Source of the DNA: Tolypocladium sp. Sup5 PDA-1
Lineage: Eukaryota > Ascomycota > Sordariomycetes > Hypocreales > Ophiocordycipitaceae
Reading direction: 5' to 3'
DNA length: 64,000 nucleotides
Assembly: GCA_000750105.3 (NCBI GenBank)
Contig: JPHH03000001.1
Coordinates: forward strand, 1 to 64,000
Each line of letters begins with the position of its first letter. Position 1 is the stretch's first letter. Under the pieces are notes generated by a model, which worked only from the letters and a program-made list of their open reading frames with translations, was not told where the DNA came from and ran no database searches. Positions 32,738 through 45,179 of this stretch are shown here, piece after piece. Made by a program: the position numbers and the translations under genes.

Positions 32738-33968
32738 TCAGCTCGTCACCATGGGCTCATGCCCGTTCTCAACGTTGAGCTGTCGCCGACTCTGGCCATC
32801 AGGCTCTTCGCCCCTCAAGCCAATATCGATGCGGTCAGGAAGGCTCGAACCCTTGTCCCGCGCCGTGTTCTCGGCCCAAGCACGCATCTTGACAAGATGA
32901 CGAATGGCTGCTTCACGCCTTGCCGACTGTCTTTCCAAGATGGCCCGGTTCACGTTGTCAGCCGCGTCGCGGCGCAAACCGGGATTCAGGAGGGCGGCGA
33001 GTTGCGGCTCTAGATTTTCTTGAGGGAACAGCAGCAATGCCATGGTTCGCTCCAGATCTTCCAGGAACCTCGGGTTGGTTGGCGCCCGAGGCCCCAGCTG
33101 TTCTGTGGCGAACTTCAGCGCAGGGCTGATGTCTCCGCCGGCAGCGTTGCAAGACCGGATGAGCTCGACGAGTTGAAGGCGCAACAGAGAGAAATGCAGG
33201 GCCTTGTCGTCGTCCAAGATCTATGTGCCAAGTCAGATACCAGGGTTTACAAAGGTAATGCGTCATGGCGAAGGCAGCAGCAATGTACAGCGAAGATCAT
33301 AAAAGAAGTGGTGTTTCTCATCACGGGCCAGAAGACTGGCACTATGCGTGGTGCATGTAAAACTCGTGTTTTAATCACGATGGTGTGTGTGGGCAGGAAA
33401 TTTCTGCGTGGGATGCACAGTGGACATACCTGTGGGTCGAGCTCATTGAGGGTCTCGATAGCAGCCTGGATGTTTCCGCTGTGGATGAAGTTTTGAATCT
33501 CCTGCCTCGAACGGATCGATGCACCGTCCTGCTGTGGCTGTAGATTTGCCTCCTTGGAGAACTTGGCTGCTGCGTTGGGGTAGCCCTCCATGGTCAAGTA
33601 GTCCAGGATCAAGGCATTAATATCGCTTGTGGAACCGTTAGCAACGGTGCACAACAAGCGAGGAGGCTGAAAAGGCTATAGCGCAAGTCGTTGTGGGCAG
33701 ATCAGAAAAGAAGAAAAATATCGTTTTTTCCGCATGGAATAGCTAGGAGAGATTCCCATTGATATAGCAATCATCACGATGCCACGGAGAAAGGCGCAAG
33801 CAGAAACAAACATGGGCGTACCTCTTTGGCGATTTGACCTCCTCGACCCGCCTCTCGAAGGCATGTTTGGCCGGAGTAGCTGTGGAAGCCGTCGATGTCT
33901 GGAGGCACAAAAAGGTCAGCCCGTGCACGGGGAGCTCAGGACGCGGCTAGCCAGGGGGACGGTACCAT
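32738..33968 (-). CDS. GID8: GID/CTLH E3 ligase subunit Gid8
   Basis: Four exons (33968-33966, 33898-33822, 33625-33430, 33220-32738) encode 252 aa. The first coding exon is the ATG alone, split from the second codon by a 67-nt intron. Then come TSTASTATPAKHAFERRVEEVKSPK, a LisH motif (SDINALILDYLTMEGYPNAAAKFSKEA is spread over the third exon), CTLH (IRSRQEIQNFIHSGNIQAAIETL) and CRA (ALHFSLLRLQLVELI...). Gid8 is a scaffold of the GID/CTLH ubiquitin ligase that degrades gluconeogenic enzymes on glucose return in yeast. The third intron is long for this genome (209 nt). The frame upstream of the ATG is open but low-complexity, so I do not extend it. Confidence 0.88.
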
Positions 33969-35443
33969 GATACTATCGAGCGTCTTCCGCAGGAAACCGG
34001 CAGCGGCCCTATTCCACAGTGCAACAGCAGCGGCGTCGTCGATGTCGGGGGTCTCGACATGCGCAGCAGCAGCCGAGGGCAGAGCCGAAAAGCCGCGTTT
34101 CAGCGCATTTGCGAGCCGAGCCGTGGAACCACGAGAGTTCGTGACGAAGGTGCTCAAGGCTGGGACAAGAGTGGTGGTATGGAAGGGAAGAGAGGATAGA
34201 GCTTGCCTCGGCGTGTGTGGGATGGATGCAGAAAGCAATGCAAAAGCTGGTGAAGGAAAGAAGAGGAGATGGATGATGGGTGGTGGATGATGGAGGGTGG
34301 AAGAGAGCAGAGGCTGGAAGAGGGCAGAGGCTGCAGAGAGCAGTGGAGATGGAGCAGATTTGGTTGAGGTGAGGTGTGGCGCTGGTGAGGAGGGCGGGTC
34401 CACTGAAGCTTCCAGCCCTTGTCCTGTTTGGGCATTCCTGCCTCTAACCGACGAGTCCAATGTTAGGTTCCCAAGCCTCCCAGGCACATCGAGGCATTCC
34501 TGTGCAAACGTCTTGTCGTATGCAAGATAAGGATTCACGCCGTTATTCAAGGCCGTAGAGCTGCAGCAAGAATAGTACTGTAGCTTGTAGAGGACGGCAT
34601 CAAGGAGCAATAATGGCCAAAGTCGAGAGTAGTGTGTGTGTGTGTATGTGTGCGCGCCCGCGTCCATGTGCCCACTGTCCAGGCCCGAAGCGGCGGGGGC
34701 CAAAATCTCAGCCAGCAAAGGCAAGAATGAATACCTACCTACTTCGTACGTTACGAGCTGCACCTCGAGACCCGTGCTTGGTATAGAGCATCAATCTCCA
34801 ATGCATCTTTGCGAAATATGATTTCCGATTACCTTAGGGGCCTGCCTACCTAGGTACAGGGTACTTCATAGCACCCGGGCAATGGACAGTTGACCAAGGA
34901 GGCACATGCTCATGCCGCTGGACCGTTCGGTGGTCAGCTGTGCGGGCTGTCTGTCTGGTAGCCTCACCAGGTCCCCCTTCGATTGGCCCATGCGGGTTTG
35001 GTAGGTGCGCATTCTTACGAGCCTTCCTTACAGGGTATCCACCAATCTCCGTCCTAGCTGGGGCTTGCTTCTGGAGCCTCACGATATGAACCACCGTCGT
35101 CTCTCTCTGTGTGCCTACCACCTTGTCTGTATATAACGTCAGTAGCGGGCCGTCTTGCCTCTGCTTGATCTTTTCCTCCCCGCGCCCTGCCCATCTTTGC
35201 TTGAATTGCGCCTCTGCGGCAAGTCAGCGGCATCTCGTTCCTCAACCCTCATCTGGTGCCACACGTGGATCGAGCATCACGCGAGGACAGAGGTCGTGCC
35301 CACCCGCCGACGCGAGGGAAAAGTCCAAGGCCCCATTACCGGGTGAAACGGGCATAAGAGGCTCGTGACCGCGATCGCGGCTTCGTCTTGGCCAGAAACT
35401 CGGCTCTGCGGCTCGCGGCGTCACTCGCTGTTCAGTGGTAGAA
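33969..35443. other. Divergent intergenic region GID8/uridine kinase
   Basis: About 1.5 kb with strong strand asymmetry: purine-rich on the plus strand at 34250-34400 (pyrimidine-rich in the GID8 leader) and a (TG)n tract at 34630-34655. Probably long 5' leaders of both genes. No separate gene recognised. Confidence 0.5.
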
Positions 35444-37314
35444 ATGTCAGGGCTTGAGAGCCATGTCACCGTCCAGAAGCGAGCGTACTACTCTCCGCCG
35501 TGGGCAGATGTCAGCATCATTGGCGTGGCAGGGAGCTCGGGCTCTGGCAAGTCCACGCTTTCCCAGGCCATTGTCAAGAAGCTCAACCTGCCATGGGTTG
35601 TGATTCTCTCCATGGTATAGACGTTCGCCTGACGAACTAACCGGTCACGGCTAATGGATGACTGGCCAGGACTCGTTCTACAAGACGCTGACCCCTGAGC
35701 AATCCAAGTTGGCCTTTGCCAACGAGTACGACTTTGACTCACCAGAGGTATCACATCCCGCGCTGGCCCCTTCGCAGATGATCGGACTGCTCAGGAGCCC
35801 TCTCAATAGGCAATCGACTTTGATGTTTTGGTTGATCGACTGCAGGATCTCAAGGCAGGGTAAGGAGCATAGGCTGCCCCCCGTTCACCCCTCTTTCATT
35901 AACTCGTCTGCCCAGGAAGCGAGCGGAGATCCCCGTGTACTCGTTTGCAAAGCATCAACGCCTCGAGCACACCACCTCCATTTACTCACCGCACGTGCTC
36001 ATCCTTGAAGGCATATTTGCGCTGTATGACCCCCGGGTCATCGAGCTCCTCGACATAGGGGTATGTTGGGCCAATTGCAGTCTCCCAACGGCAGTACGTC
36101 GACTTTGACACGCCTCTAGATATACTGTGAAGCCGATGGGGATACTTGTCTGTCGCGGAGAAGTGAGTAGACGGCTGTCCCAGTTCCCTGTGCGGCCGCG
36201 AACAAGAGTGCTAAGATTGCTTGCGCCTAAGTCGTCCGAGATGTCCGAGAACGCGGGCGCGATATTGAAGGCTGCATAAAGCAGTGGTTTGGATTCGTGA
36301 AACCCAATTTTGAGAAGGTAACAGCAAACACCCTGCAACCGTCGTCTGGTGTGGCCTATCCGGTGCAGATGCTCACACCCGCTATTTCTTCATGAACAGT
36401 TCGTCGAGCCGCAGAGAAAGGTGGCCGACTTGATCGTGCCGCGAGGCATTGAGAACCGAGTGGCGCTAGGTGAGTCGAGATACCCTTGCCAGGCACCGTC
36501 CGCATGCGCTGAACTCGGGCCTGAGACATGATGGTCCAATTCATCGAGAGGAAGCTGTTCGAAAAGTCGACGCATCACCGCGAGGCTCTATCGCGGCTCG
36601 AAGCGGCCTGCAAGGAACAGCCGCTCTCTGACCGAGTGGTGATCCTGGACGACACGCCGCAGCTCAAATTCATGAGCACCATTCTCCAGGACATTGACAC
36701 GTCGGCGGAGGACTTTATCTTCTACTTTGACCGCCTGGCAGCCCTCATTGTGGAGCAGTAAGTCGCGCATGGACGCATTGACGAGACGAGGCCCTCGCCC
36801 TGAGACGTATTGTGCTGATGGCCGCGACAGGGCCCTCAACAATGTGCAGTTTACAGCCATGGCGATAGAAACGCCGCAGGGATACAAGTATGAAGGGCTG
36901 AAGCCCAAGGGGGAGGTAAGCGCGGTGATTGTGCTCCGAGGAGGCTCGGCGTTTGAACCGGCACTCCGGAAGACGATCCCCGACTGCCGGACGGGGCGCC
37001 TCCTGATCCAGTCAGACTACTCTACCGGCGAACCGGAGCTCCACTACTTGAGGCTGCCGGAGGACATCCACAAGCACGAGAGCGTGCTGCTGCTCGACAC
37101 GCAAATGGCCAGCGGCGGCGCGGCCCTCATGGCGGTGCAGGTCTTGGTCGACCACGGAGTGGCCCTTGAGAGGATAGTGTTGGCCACATATTCGGCCGGG
37201 CGAATTGGACTACACCGGCTGATGACGGTGTTTCCCGAGATTACGGTCGTGGTCTGCAACATACTGGCAGACCAGGAGCAGCGATGGGTTGAGAAGCGGT
37301 ACTTCAGGTGCTGA
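35444..37314 (+). CDS. URK1: Uridine kinase / UPRT-like bifunctional protein (Urk1)
   Basis: Nine exons (35444-35614, 35670-35747, 35810-35859, 35916-36060, 36120-36162, 36232-36317, 36400-36469, 36526-36757, 36831-37314) encode 452 aa. The N-terminal half is uridine kinase: P-loop GVAGSSGSGKST at about 27-38, DSFYKTL, YDFDSPE, RAEIPVYSF, RDVRERGRD. The C-terminal half is a uracil-phosphoribosyltransferase-like domain (NNVQFTAMAIETPQG..., GGSAFEPALRKTIPDC, PRPP loop LLLDTQMASGG at about 378-388). It phosphorylates uridine/cytidine in pyrimidine salvage. It is the most intron-dense gene here, and every junction restores a family-consistent sequence. Confidence 0.93.
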
Positions 37315-38363
37315 TTCGGCTTGTTGCTTTGGCATAGGGTACCTCACTGTAAGGTACCGTATATACGAACGGGCTTCCATGTCAGTGTGGAGAGGCGGGC
37401 ATACGGACTACTAGTGAGTGTATACTTGTATATTTCGTGTTCAAGCGACGACAACACGAACGCCGCCAGGGCGTTACCGGCATCTATGCCCATGTGAGGG
37501 TTTGTCTTGTATGGCCTGGCCACCGCACAACAGCGGCGTGAGCAAGCGGTCGGCATCGGCACGGACTTGCGGAGACCGGCGGTGGCATGCTCGGCGTTCA
37601 GGTGGGTATCCGTCCACGGTGGACACGGGCGAGAGAGAGACGGCCCGATGTCGCTGCCCAGAGAATCATGAATCTCGGTACGGACTACGCAGAGAGTATT
37701 CTTGCCAGTGGACAAGGGCATGCGACAAGCGGGCCGGTCAGCGATGGTTGAATGGGTACCAATATGGATGGATGTCTGCCGAGACGTAGAGACGAGGTTA
37801 GGAACGGCCCTGGGCACTGGTGAACGCTACGTGCAATACAACATTTCCCTTCACCGGCCTTGCCCTTTCTGCAAACCCGTAGTGACACGAAGTACGGCTA
37901 CGGACTTACAGTAGAAGCAGATTGCGCGACTTGTTATTGGAGCCCTTCACGGATCAGTCGGGAGGCTGAAGTCAATTGCACCGTCTGTTTGGCCGAGAGG
38001 ATTGGCCCAGGGGGCCCGCGGTGGAGAGCCCACGACTCCCTCAAGTCCCTGCCAGCCGCTGGAAGGGACTAAAATGGGCCTATGACGCCACTGCCAGCCA
38101 GGCCCGGCGGTTCCATCGAGGTCCTGGCCAACGCGCATCTACCTTCATCCTTCCACCAACTGTCGCAGCTTTCTTCCTCTTTGCTACTCTCTTCTCCCCG
38201 AGGCCTGTGATATTTTGTAACTCGCCAATTGCTCGTCGCGGGCGTGTTTCTTCCTTCCGTGGCTGCTCCCCGTGACCGGGCATGCATGCTGTTTCCAGCT
38301 CCTCCCTCAACTAACTAACCGCTGTCTTTGATCGACCTCGATATCAACATACCGAGGCTCGCG
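37315..38363. other. Intergenic region, no gene seen
   Basis: Downstream of URK1 and upstream of the NADH dehydrogenase. Contains GTACGGACTA words at about 37402-37410 and 37678-37687. No conserved frame. Confidence 0.5.
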
Positions 38364-40519
38364 ATGCGGGCGTCGGCGCCTGTACCGATGGCGGCGCTGC
38401 GCCTTGTCCCCGGCGCTGGTAGGCAATGGGCTTCTCTGGCCTGCTCATGCAGCGCTTCGTTTACGGGATCGCAGCTGCGGACGTACAACACGAAGCTGTC
38501 CAACGCTCGTCCCAGCGCAGCCTCGACGACGGCGACGAAGCGCGGCCGACTACGCCCGACCAACCTCCTCGTCCACGCCCGCCAGCTCTCGGGCAAGCCG
38601 CTCCCTCAGCGCACTTCGTGGATCCTCAACTTTTGCTACCGCGCCGCCGCCTGGGTAGGCATCTCCATCACCGTCGTCGGCATCGGTGTCGCCGCCTTCT
38701 TCGTCTACGATGCCAGCACCTACAAGGAGCACGCCATAGCGAGCGACATCGACGTCTCGCAACTGGCCCTGCAGCCCCGCCGCGGCGGCCCAAAGAACCT
38801 CCCCATTGTCGAGGTCTTCATTGACGACTCCGATTCCGACGAGAAGAGGCGCACCAAGAACAAGCCCAAGCTGGTCGTCCTCGGTGGCGGCTGGGGCGGC
38901 GTTGCGCTTCTCAAGGACCTGAATCCCGACGACTATCACGTCACAGTCGTCTCTCCCGCCAACTACTTCCTCTTCACCCCGATGCTCCCTTCGGCCACTG
39001 TGGGCACCCTGGAGCTTCGCTCCCTCGTCGAGCCCATCCGTCGCATCATCAGCCGAGTCCACGGCCACTTCGTCCGCGCCAAGGCAGAGGACATTGAGTT
39101 CTCGGACAAGCTGGTCGAGGTCTCCCAGCTGGATCCCCAGGGAAACGAAGTGCGCTTCTACGTTCCTTACGACAAGCTCGTCGTGGCAGTGGGCTCCGTC
39201 ACCAACCCGCACGGCGTCAAGGGGCTGGATAACGTCTTCTTCCTCAAGGACATCGATGACGCTCGGAAGATCCGGAACAAGGTGATTCACAACCTCGAGC
39301 TCGCATGTCTCCCCACAACGTCGGACGACGAGCGCAAGCGGTTGCTCTCCTTTGTCGTCAGCGGCGGCGGTCCCACCGGCGTCGAGTTTGCCGCCGAGCT
39401 GTTCGACTTGTTGAACGAGGACCTGACGCGCCACTTCCCGCGCCTTTTGCGGAACGAAATTTCCGTCCACCTCATCCAGAGCCGAAGCCATATCCTCAAT
39501 ACGTACGACGAGACCGTCTCCAAGTATGCAGAGGAGCGCTTTGCCCGCGACCAGGTCCAAGTCCTCACCAACTCACGGGTCAAGGAGGTCCAGCCCGACA
39601 AGATCATCTTCACACAGAAGCAGGACGACGGCAGCCTGGTCACAAAGGAACTGCCGATTGGCTTCTGTCTGTGGTCCACTGGTGTCTCGCAAACCGTCCT
39701 CTGCCAGAAGCTGGCCCAGAAGCTGGGCAACTTCCAAACTAACCGCCACGCCTTGGAGACCGACACCCACCTGCGCCTCAATGGCGCTCCGCTTGGCGAC
39801 GTCTACGCCATTGGCGACTGCTCCACGGTCCAAAACAATGTCGCCGACCATATCATCACCTTCCTGCGCACTCTCGCCTGGAAGCGCGGCAAGGACCCCG
39901 AGACTCTGCAGCTGCACTTCAGCGACTGGCGCCAGGTGGCGCAGGATGTCAAGAAGCGCTTCCCCCAGGCCGTCAACCACCTGAAGCGCCTCGACAAGCT
40001 CTTCGCCGAGTTTGACAAGGACCAGTCCGGCACCCTCGACTTTGGCGAGCTTAGGGAGCTCCTGAACCAAATCGACAGCAAGCTGACCTCGCTGCCTGCG
40101 ACGGCCCAGCGCGCCCACCAGCAGGGCCGCTACCTCGCGCAAAAGTTCAACAAGATGGCGCGCCTGTCAGAGGGCCTGACGGCCAACGACATCCGCGACG
40201 GCGACTTGGACGCCGCCGTGCACAAGGCTTTTGAGTACGTTCACTTGGGCAGCCTGGCTTACATCGGCAACTCGGCCGTTTTTGACCTGGGCGACGGCTG
40301 GAGCGTTGCCGGCGGGCTCTGGGCCGTGTATGCCTGGCGGTCCGTGTACTTTGCGCAGAGTGTGAGCTTCCGGACGCGGTCTCTCATGGCCATGGACTGG
40401 GCCAAGAGAGGACTCTTTGGACGAGGTATGTTGAAGAACAGATTATCCTTGCCCCCCAACTGTCTGGTGCGAAGCATGTACACTGACCGACTCGTGGCAC
40501 AGACTTGATGAGTTTTTGA
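38364..40519 (+). CDS. NDE1: External alternative NADH/NADPH dehydrogenase with EF hand
   Basis: Exons 38364-40425 and 40503-40519 encode 692 aa. The N-terminus is a mitochondrial presequence followed by a membrane segment (about 92-115, AAAWVGISITVVGIGVAAFF). Two Rossmann dinucleotide motifs are VVLGGGWGGVALL (about 169) and VVSGGGPTGVEFAAEL (about 331). An EF hand, DKDQSGTLDFGEL at about 551, is inserted in the C-terminal third, which identifies the calcium-dependent external type (like N. crassa nde-1) rather than the EF-less enzymes. It passes electrons from cytosolic NAD(P)H to ubiquinone without proton pumping. The last exon codes only five residues, giving the family end LFGRDLMSF. Confidence 0.92.
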
Positions 40520-40851
40520 ATAGAGCCCAGACTCCTCCGACTGCGTCATGTCTTGAGACATACAATGGGGAGGAGGCGGCAAGGAGGGAGAATTGGACAG
40601 CCATGTGAACATGAGCCATCCGATATAGATGCGAGTTTACCAGTTTCTGAACGTTTAGACGTAAATAGATGACAGTATACGTGCCTGGACTAGCAACAGG
40701 CAATGTCCTGTCGCCGGTAGGCGCCAAGTTTGCGCACAACATATGCCAGCCGGCGAGACAGTTTTCAGATGAAACGTTATGCCGCTTGATTTCCTCCTCT
40801 ATCGTGCTCCAACAAAAAAGAAAAAGCCAAAACGCAATCTTGAACCGTCGC
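40520..40851. other. Tail-to-tail intergenic region
   Basis: 332 bp between convergent genes. Nothing recognised. Confidence 0.5.
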
Positions 40852-42216
40852 CTATAAGACGAAATCCTTGTGGGTCCACTTCTCGGTGAGCTTCCTCCTG
40901 GCCTGCCTCTTGAAGGGAATATGTCTTCGGCTCTCCACCTTGCCCCTGACGAGCATGCTCCGATAGCGATCCTTGAGAAGGTTGCCCTCCGGCTTCAGCA
41001 GTCTGAGAGACTCCTGCAGTTCATCCGGCAGCACCAGTTCGAGGTCCTTCTCGGGAAGCTTGAATTTCCCCAGCTGCTTCCGCCGCAACTTATCGTCCGT
41101 CACTTCGCTGGCCGTGTCAGACTCTTCCGCCAGCATGAGAGCCTTCGTCTGCTCCCGCTCAGTCAGCTCTTCGGCAATCTCCTTGATCCGCTGCTCCTGC
41201 ACCCGTCGCTCTTTCATGGCGGCCTTGTGCCTAGCCAGGCGCTCCTCCTCCTTCCTGCGCTTGATGCGATTCCGCTGTGTTTGTGTTTTGCGCTTGGGCT
41301 GCTTGGCACTTGGCTTGTCGTCTTCCACGCCGCTCTGGAACCCTTCCCACTCCGAGTCTTCCTCCCACTCTGACATGTTGGCTCGCTCTTCGGCCGCCTC
41401 CGCCTCCGCGGCCGACCGGGCTGCAGCCTCCTGCTTCTGTCTGTCGGCTTCCTCGGCTGCGAGTCGCTGCTTCTCGGCCTCCAGTGCCTTGGCGCTCTCC
41501 TCGGCAAGCCTTTCCTCGTAGTCGGTAAACACGGGGTTGTAGCTGTATCCTCCAGTGGGATGCTGCACGGCGGGTACAGGCTTCCCGCTCGCCGTCAAGG
41601 ACACGGGCTTTTGCTTCATCGACTTGGGCGCCTTCGCCCGTTGCTTCTCAGGCAAAAAGTCGACCGTTTCTTCGCTTTTTGGCTCCACTGTGACGTCCCA
41701 GACATCATATGTAGCGTCCTTTACCATCACGGTGTTCTCATGCTGTCCGTCGGCGACCTTTCGCAGGCGAGCCAGCTCCTTGTGCGGCACCCAATCAGTT
41801 CGCTGGCGCTTCGCCGGTACGATGCCGTCGGTCGTCTTGTCACCCGGCCGCTTGCGCATGGATACGGCGGGGATGGCAGAGCGCTGGGCAATGATCTCGT
41901 CGGCCCTGAGTACCTTGTTCATATGTTTGGGAAGCTTCTTGGAGATTCTCGAGTCGCCTTTCACGTCAATGGTAAAGAGTTCGGAGGAAGCCTTCTCCTT
42001 GATTACACCGCTGTGACAATCATTAGCATGGCTGTTCTGATTTCTGTCAAAGAGCCCTTACCCTCGAATAACCTCTTCATTCAGGTCCTCCAGGCCCTTC
42101 TCGACCTCGGTCACATCGACATTCTTCCTCCATGCTTTCTTGCCTTTCCTCGAGGGCTGGCTATGTTGTTTCGGAGCCTCTCCGGACCCCGAAGAGGGAC
42201 CCTGAATGATGGGCAT
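40852..42216 (-). CDS. NOP53: Ribosome biogenesis protein Nop53
   Basis: Exons 42216-42062 and 42010-40852 encode 437 aa. After MPIIQGPSSG comes the conserved PSRKGKKAWRKNVDVTEV block that recruits the Mtr4 helicase region, then a charged, coiled-coil-rich middle and a basic C-terminus with PEGNLLKDRYRSMLVRGKVE and FKRQARRKLTEKWTHKDF. Nop53 (human GLTSCR2/PICT1) docks the nuclear exosome on pre-60S particles for 7S pre-rRNA trimming. The ATG before PIIQGP is chosen because the in-frame upstream stretch has no ATG and no family similarity. Confidence 0.92.
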
Positions 42217-42859
42217 ATTTTCGCGACCTAAAGCAGACTCGGCAGCCCGCGATGGTAGATTTCGGCTGGTGATAATGCTTGGAGGTGAATGCAGGAAAAG
42301 CCCCGACGAAGCCACCAGCAGTGCGGGAGTCGACTTCTCCTCGACCAATTTTTTAGCGGGGCTTATGGTTCCTGCCTCCGTTTCTGCTGCCGACGGTGGA
42401 CGAATCCGGAAGCGTCAGTAACGGTGAGCACGTTATAAACGCTAGGTTTGTGGCGGCGTTTTCTTATCACCACGTGCGGCCTCGGACATGTTGGGCAGCG
42501 CAGCCAATGCGTATCCGTAGTACCAGTCCGATACAGGTAGCTCTCTCCACGCGCTCCTGCCACCCCATGTCCGTGTGGACGGCCACTTTTGCTACCTACC
42601 TTACCTTGCCTTACTGACTGACACCTCATCTCGCGAGGAGGTGAAGAACACGCACACTTTGGCGTCGAATTCGTCGAGACCGGGCTCATCGCAGGCCTTC
42701 TATAGCCTGAAGCGGAGCTACTGCGCCAACGACTAACCGAGCATTCGCACGAGCCATTTGCCCCCCCGTTTCCGCCTCCCGCCCGCCTGACGAGTGCGGC
42801 CTGTTACAGACACTTCTAGGACGGTCGGCCGGTCGTACTGGGCACTAGCATCTATCAAG
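42217..42859. promoter_or_regulatory. Divergent promoter region NOP53/YPT6
   Basis: 643 bp between divergent start codons. No clear factor site or TATA box seen. Confidence 0.4.
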
Positions 42860-43804
42860 ATGGCCCAGGCCGGTGGTTCCTACAATAACCCCTTGAAGAA
42901 ATTCAAGTATGCGAGGCCCCCGACCGTGCGCGTTGACCCGTGGTGCTAACTGAGACGTTGCCAGGTTGGTGTTCTTGGGAGAGCAGAGCGGTATGGCATA
43001 GATCCCTAGGTGCCAACACGCCGACGCCGCGACTGACTGACATTGTATGCAACAGTCGGAAAGACGTCTCTCATCACGAGATTCATGTACGATTCGTTCG
43101 ACAACATGTACCAGGCGACAATTGGCATTGACTTCCTGTCCAAGGTAGGGGAGTGGCGCTATTGGACTGTCTTGACCGCCAGCCATGCTGATTGCTGCGC
43201 AGACCATGTACCTCGAGGACAGGACGGTGCGGCTACAATTATGGGATACGGCGGGCCAGGAGCGGTTCCGAAGCCTGATTCCCTCGTATATCCGCGACTC
43301 GAGCGTTGCCGTCGTCGTCTACGACATTTCCAGTAAGCCTTCCCCGCGCACAGCCCCTGGCCTGGCTACGGCGTTCCTTTGCGGCGACTAACAAACGGCC
43401 CGTGGTTTCGTAGACGCGAAATCCTTTCAAAACACCAAGAAATGGATCGATGATGTCAGAGCCGAGCGAGGAAACGATGTCATCATTGTGCTGGTGGGCA
43501 ACAAGACCGACTTGAACGACAGGCGCGAGGTCACCACGCAACAGGGTGAAGACGAGGCCAAGAAGAACAACCTGATGTTTATGGAAACCAGTGCCAAGCT
43601 CGGCCACAACGTGAAGAACCTCTTCAAGAGAATAGCACAGGCGCTGCCCGGCATGGAGGGCACGGATGCGGCTGCTCAAGCCTCAAGCCAGAGTAAGTCC
43701 ACCCACTGCTCGGCAACCGAGCTCATACTGACACAAGTCGCACCCCAGTGATTGATGTCAAGACGAACACGTCACAGCCCGCGCAGGAAGGCTGCTCATG
43801 TTAA
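42860..43804 (+). CDS. YPT6: Rab GTPase Ypt6 (Rab6)
   Basis: Six exons (42860-42906, 42965-42990, 43056-43144, 43203-43332, 43414-43692, 43749-43804) encode 208 aa. All GTPase boxes are present: P-loop GEQSVGKTS, which is split by an intron inside the motif, switch I MYQATIGIDF, WDTAGQERF, GNKTDL and ETSAK. The ATIGIDFLSKTMYLED stretch is the Rab6 signature. The C-terminus ends CSC, a double-geranylgeranylation motif. Ypt6 controls endosome-to-Golgi and intra-Golgi retrograde transport. Exon 2 is only 26 nt. Confidence 0.95.
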
Positions 43805-44316
43805 GCTCCAGATGGTTGGGGGTGGAGTATCGACAGTCGCCAGTGTGTGGATGGGCCAAGGCCCGTTTGATGCCGTGGAAGAGACGGTGCGCCCAGGCCC
43901 ATGATAGGATATCGAGCATAGCGGGTGCGTTGGCGCATGTGTCTTGTATAATACAGTTGAGGCGACGAGCCTACGATCGCTATATACGCATAGTACGAGT
44001 AATACCTTCACCCATTCTCTGCGGAACTACCGGCCCGTGCCTTGTCAGGTGACCCAGTTCGTGCAAATTAGCCGTCTTACATCATCCGTGCTTTACAGGG
44101 GAAGCCACCAGCCACAGCGTGCTTTTCGGCAGCCGCGGGTAGTGGGGCCTCGAGAGACCCCTGACGCTGCCATCATTTCCATCATTGCCGGCCTCTTTTC
44201 TGTCCCCGTCGCTCTCGTCAACTCCCGCGGTCTCGTGACAGCATTGAAGCCGGCCTTGGGATCGCGAGACGGCTGCTCTGGGCTCGGTCGGCATCAATAT
44301 CAGCATCAGCACCATC
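43805..44316. other. Intergenic region, KEI1 promoter
   Basis: 512 bp. The frame of KEI1 is open upstream, but the sequence is not family-like. Nothing else recognised. Confidence 0.5.
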
Positions 44317-45179
44317 ATGTCCAAGTTCACAAGGCTATATCTGCGGACTCCCCGCCCCCAGGTACGCTGGCAGCCGCGGCGAGGCTGGATCCCAGCCTCC
44401 TCCCCCTTCTCGGAGCCGGGCACGGTGCTAACATTCATGCGCAGAGCCTCTTTGGTCTGGTCAGTCTTCAGACGGGGACGGAGCTCATCTCCCTCGCCCT
44501 CGTCTTCAACAAGGTCACGGGGGTGTACGGCCTACTGGCGATCCTGACCGGCTACCAGCTGTCGCTCCTGCAGCTCTCGACATACGTGTACTCGATCGCC
44601 GTGCTGGCGTTGCTCGTGTACCTGATCCCCAACATCCGACGGCAAAGCCCGTTTGAGTGCCTGGCGCTGGCATGGCTGTATCTCCTTGACACGGCCATCA
44701 ACGGGGCCTACACGGCGGCGTTCGGCCTCGAGTGGTACTTTGCCAGCACCGCGAGCGACGGAGCCGATTCACGGCCGGCATCGTCTCTTCCCTACCTTGT
44801 CGTGGAGGGCCTAGAGGGCCTGCGGGGAGAAAGCCAGATGCACGGCAAAGTGATGCCCCAGGAGACGGCGACGAGCATGGTCCTGATTGTAGTACTGACG
44901 CTGATCCGGGTGTACTTCAGCGTCGTGGTCATGGCCTTTGCGCGGCAGGTGCTGCAAAAATACATGCAGCTGATGATGCTCGAGGGCCCCGGAGTGGACG
45001 AGCGCGAAGGGCCGTTTGCCGTGGACCTGCCTGACGGCGACGGCCGAAAGGGACGGCTGGGCAGGCTGATGGTGTCTTTCGGCAGAGGATACTGGCTGGA
45101 CATTTCCGAGACGGAGGACTGGGAGAGGAACACGCATCGCAAACCGAACGCCGGGGCCACACTGGCGGGAGAGGTTTGA
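44317..45179 (+). CDS. KEI1: Inositol phosphorylceramide synthase regulatory subunit Kei1
   Basis: Exons 44317-44361 and 44445-45179 encode 259 aa. The 15-residue first exon MSKFTRLYLRTPRPQ joins SLFGLVSLQTGTELI, the conserved Kei1 start. About four membrane segments follow (ALVFNKVTGVYGLLAILTG, YVYSIAVLALLVYLI, CLALAWLYLLDTAIN, MVLIVVLTLIRVYFSVVVM), then a cytosolic tail. Kei1 binds Aur1 and is needed for inositol phosphorylceramide synthesis in the Golgi, a fungal-specific step. It follows YPT6, another Golgi gene, on the same strand. Confidence 0.9.

Noticed and set aside
33936..34763. Long open frame upstream of and in frame with the GID8 ATG
   Set aside because: Low-complexity Ser/His/Pro sequence; the family has a short N-terminus, so it is treated as leader.
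38550..39560. 336-codon open frame antisense to the NADH dehydrogenase
   Set aside because: Shadow of a conserved coding exon; composition follows the opposite strand.
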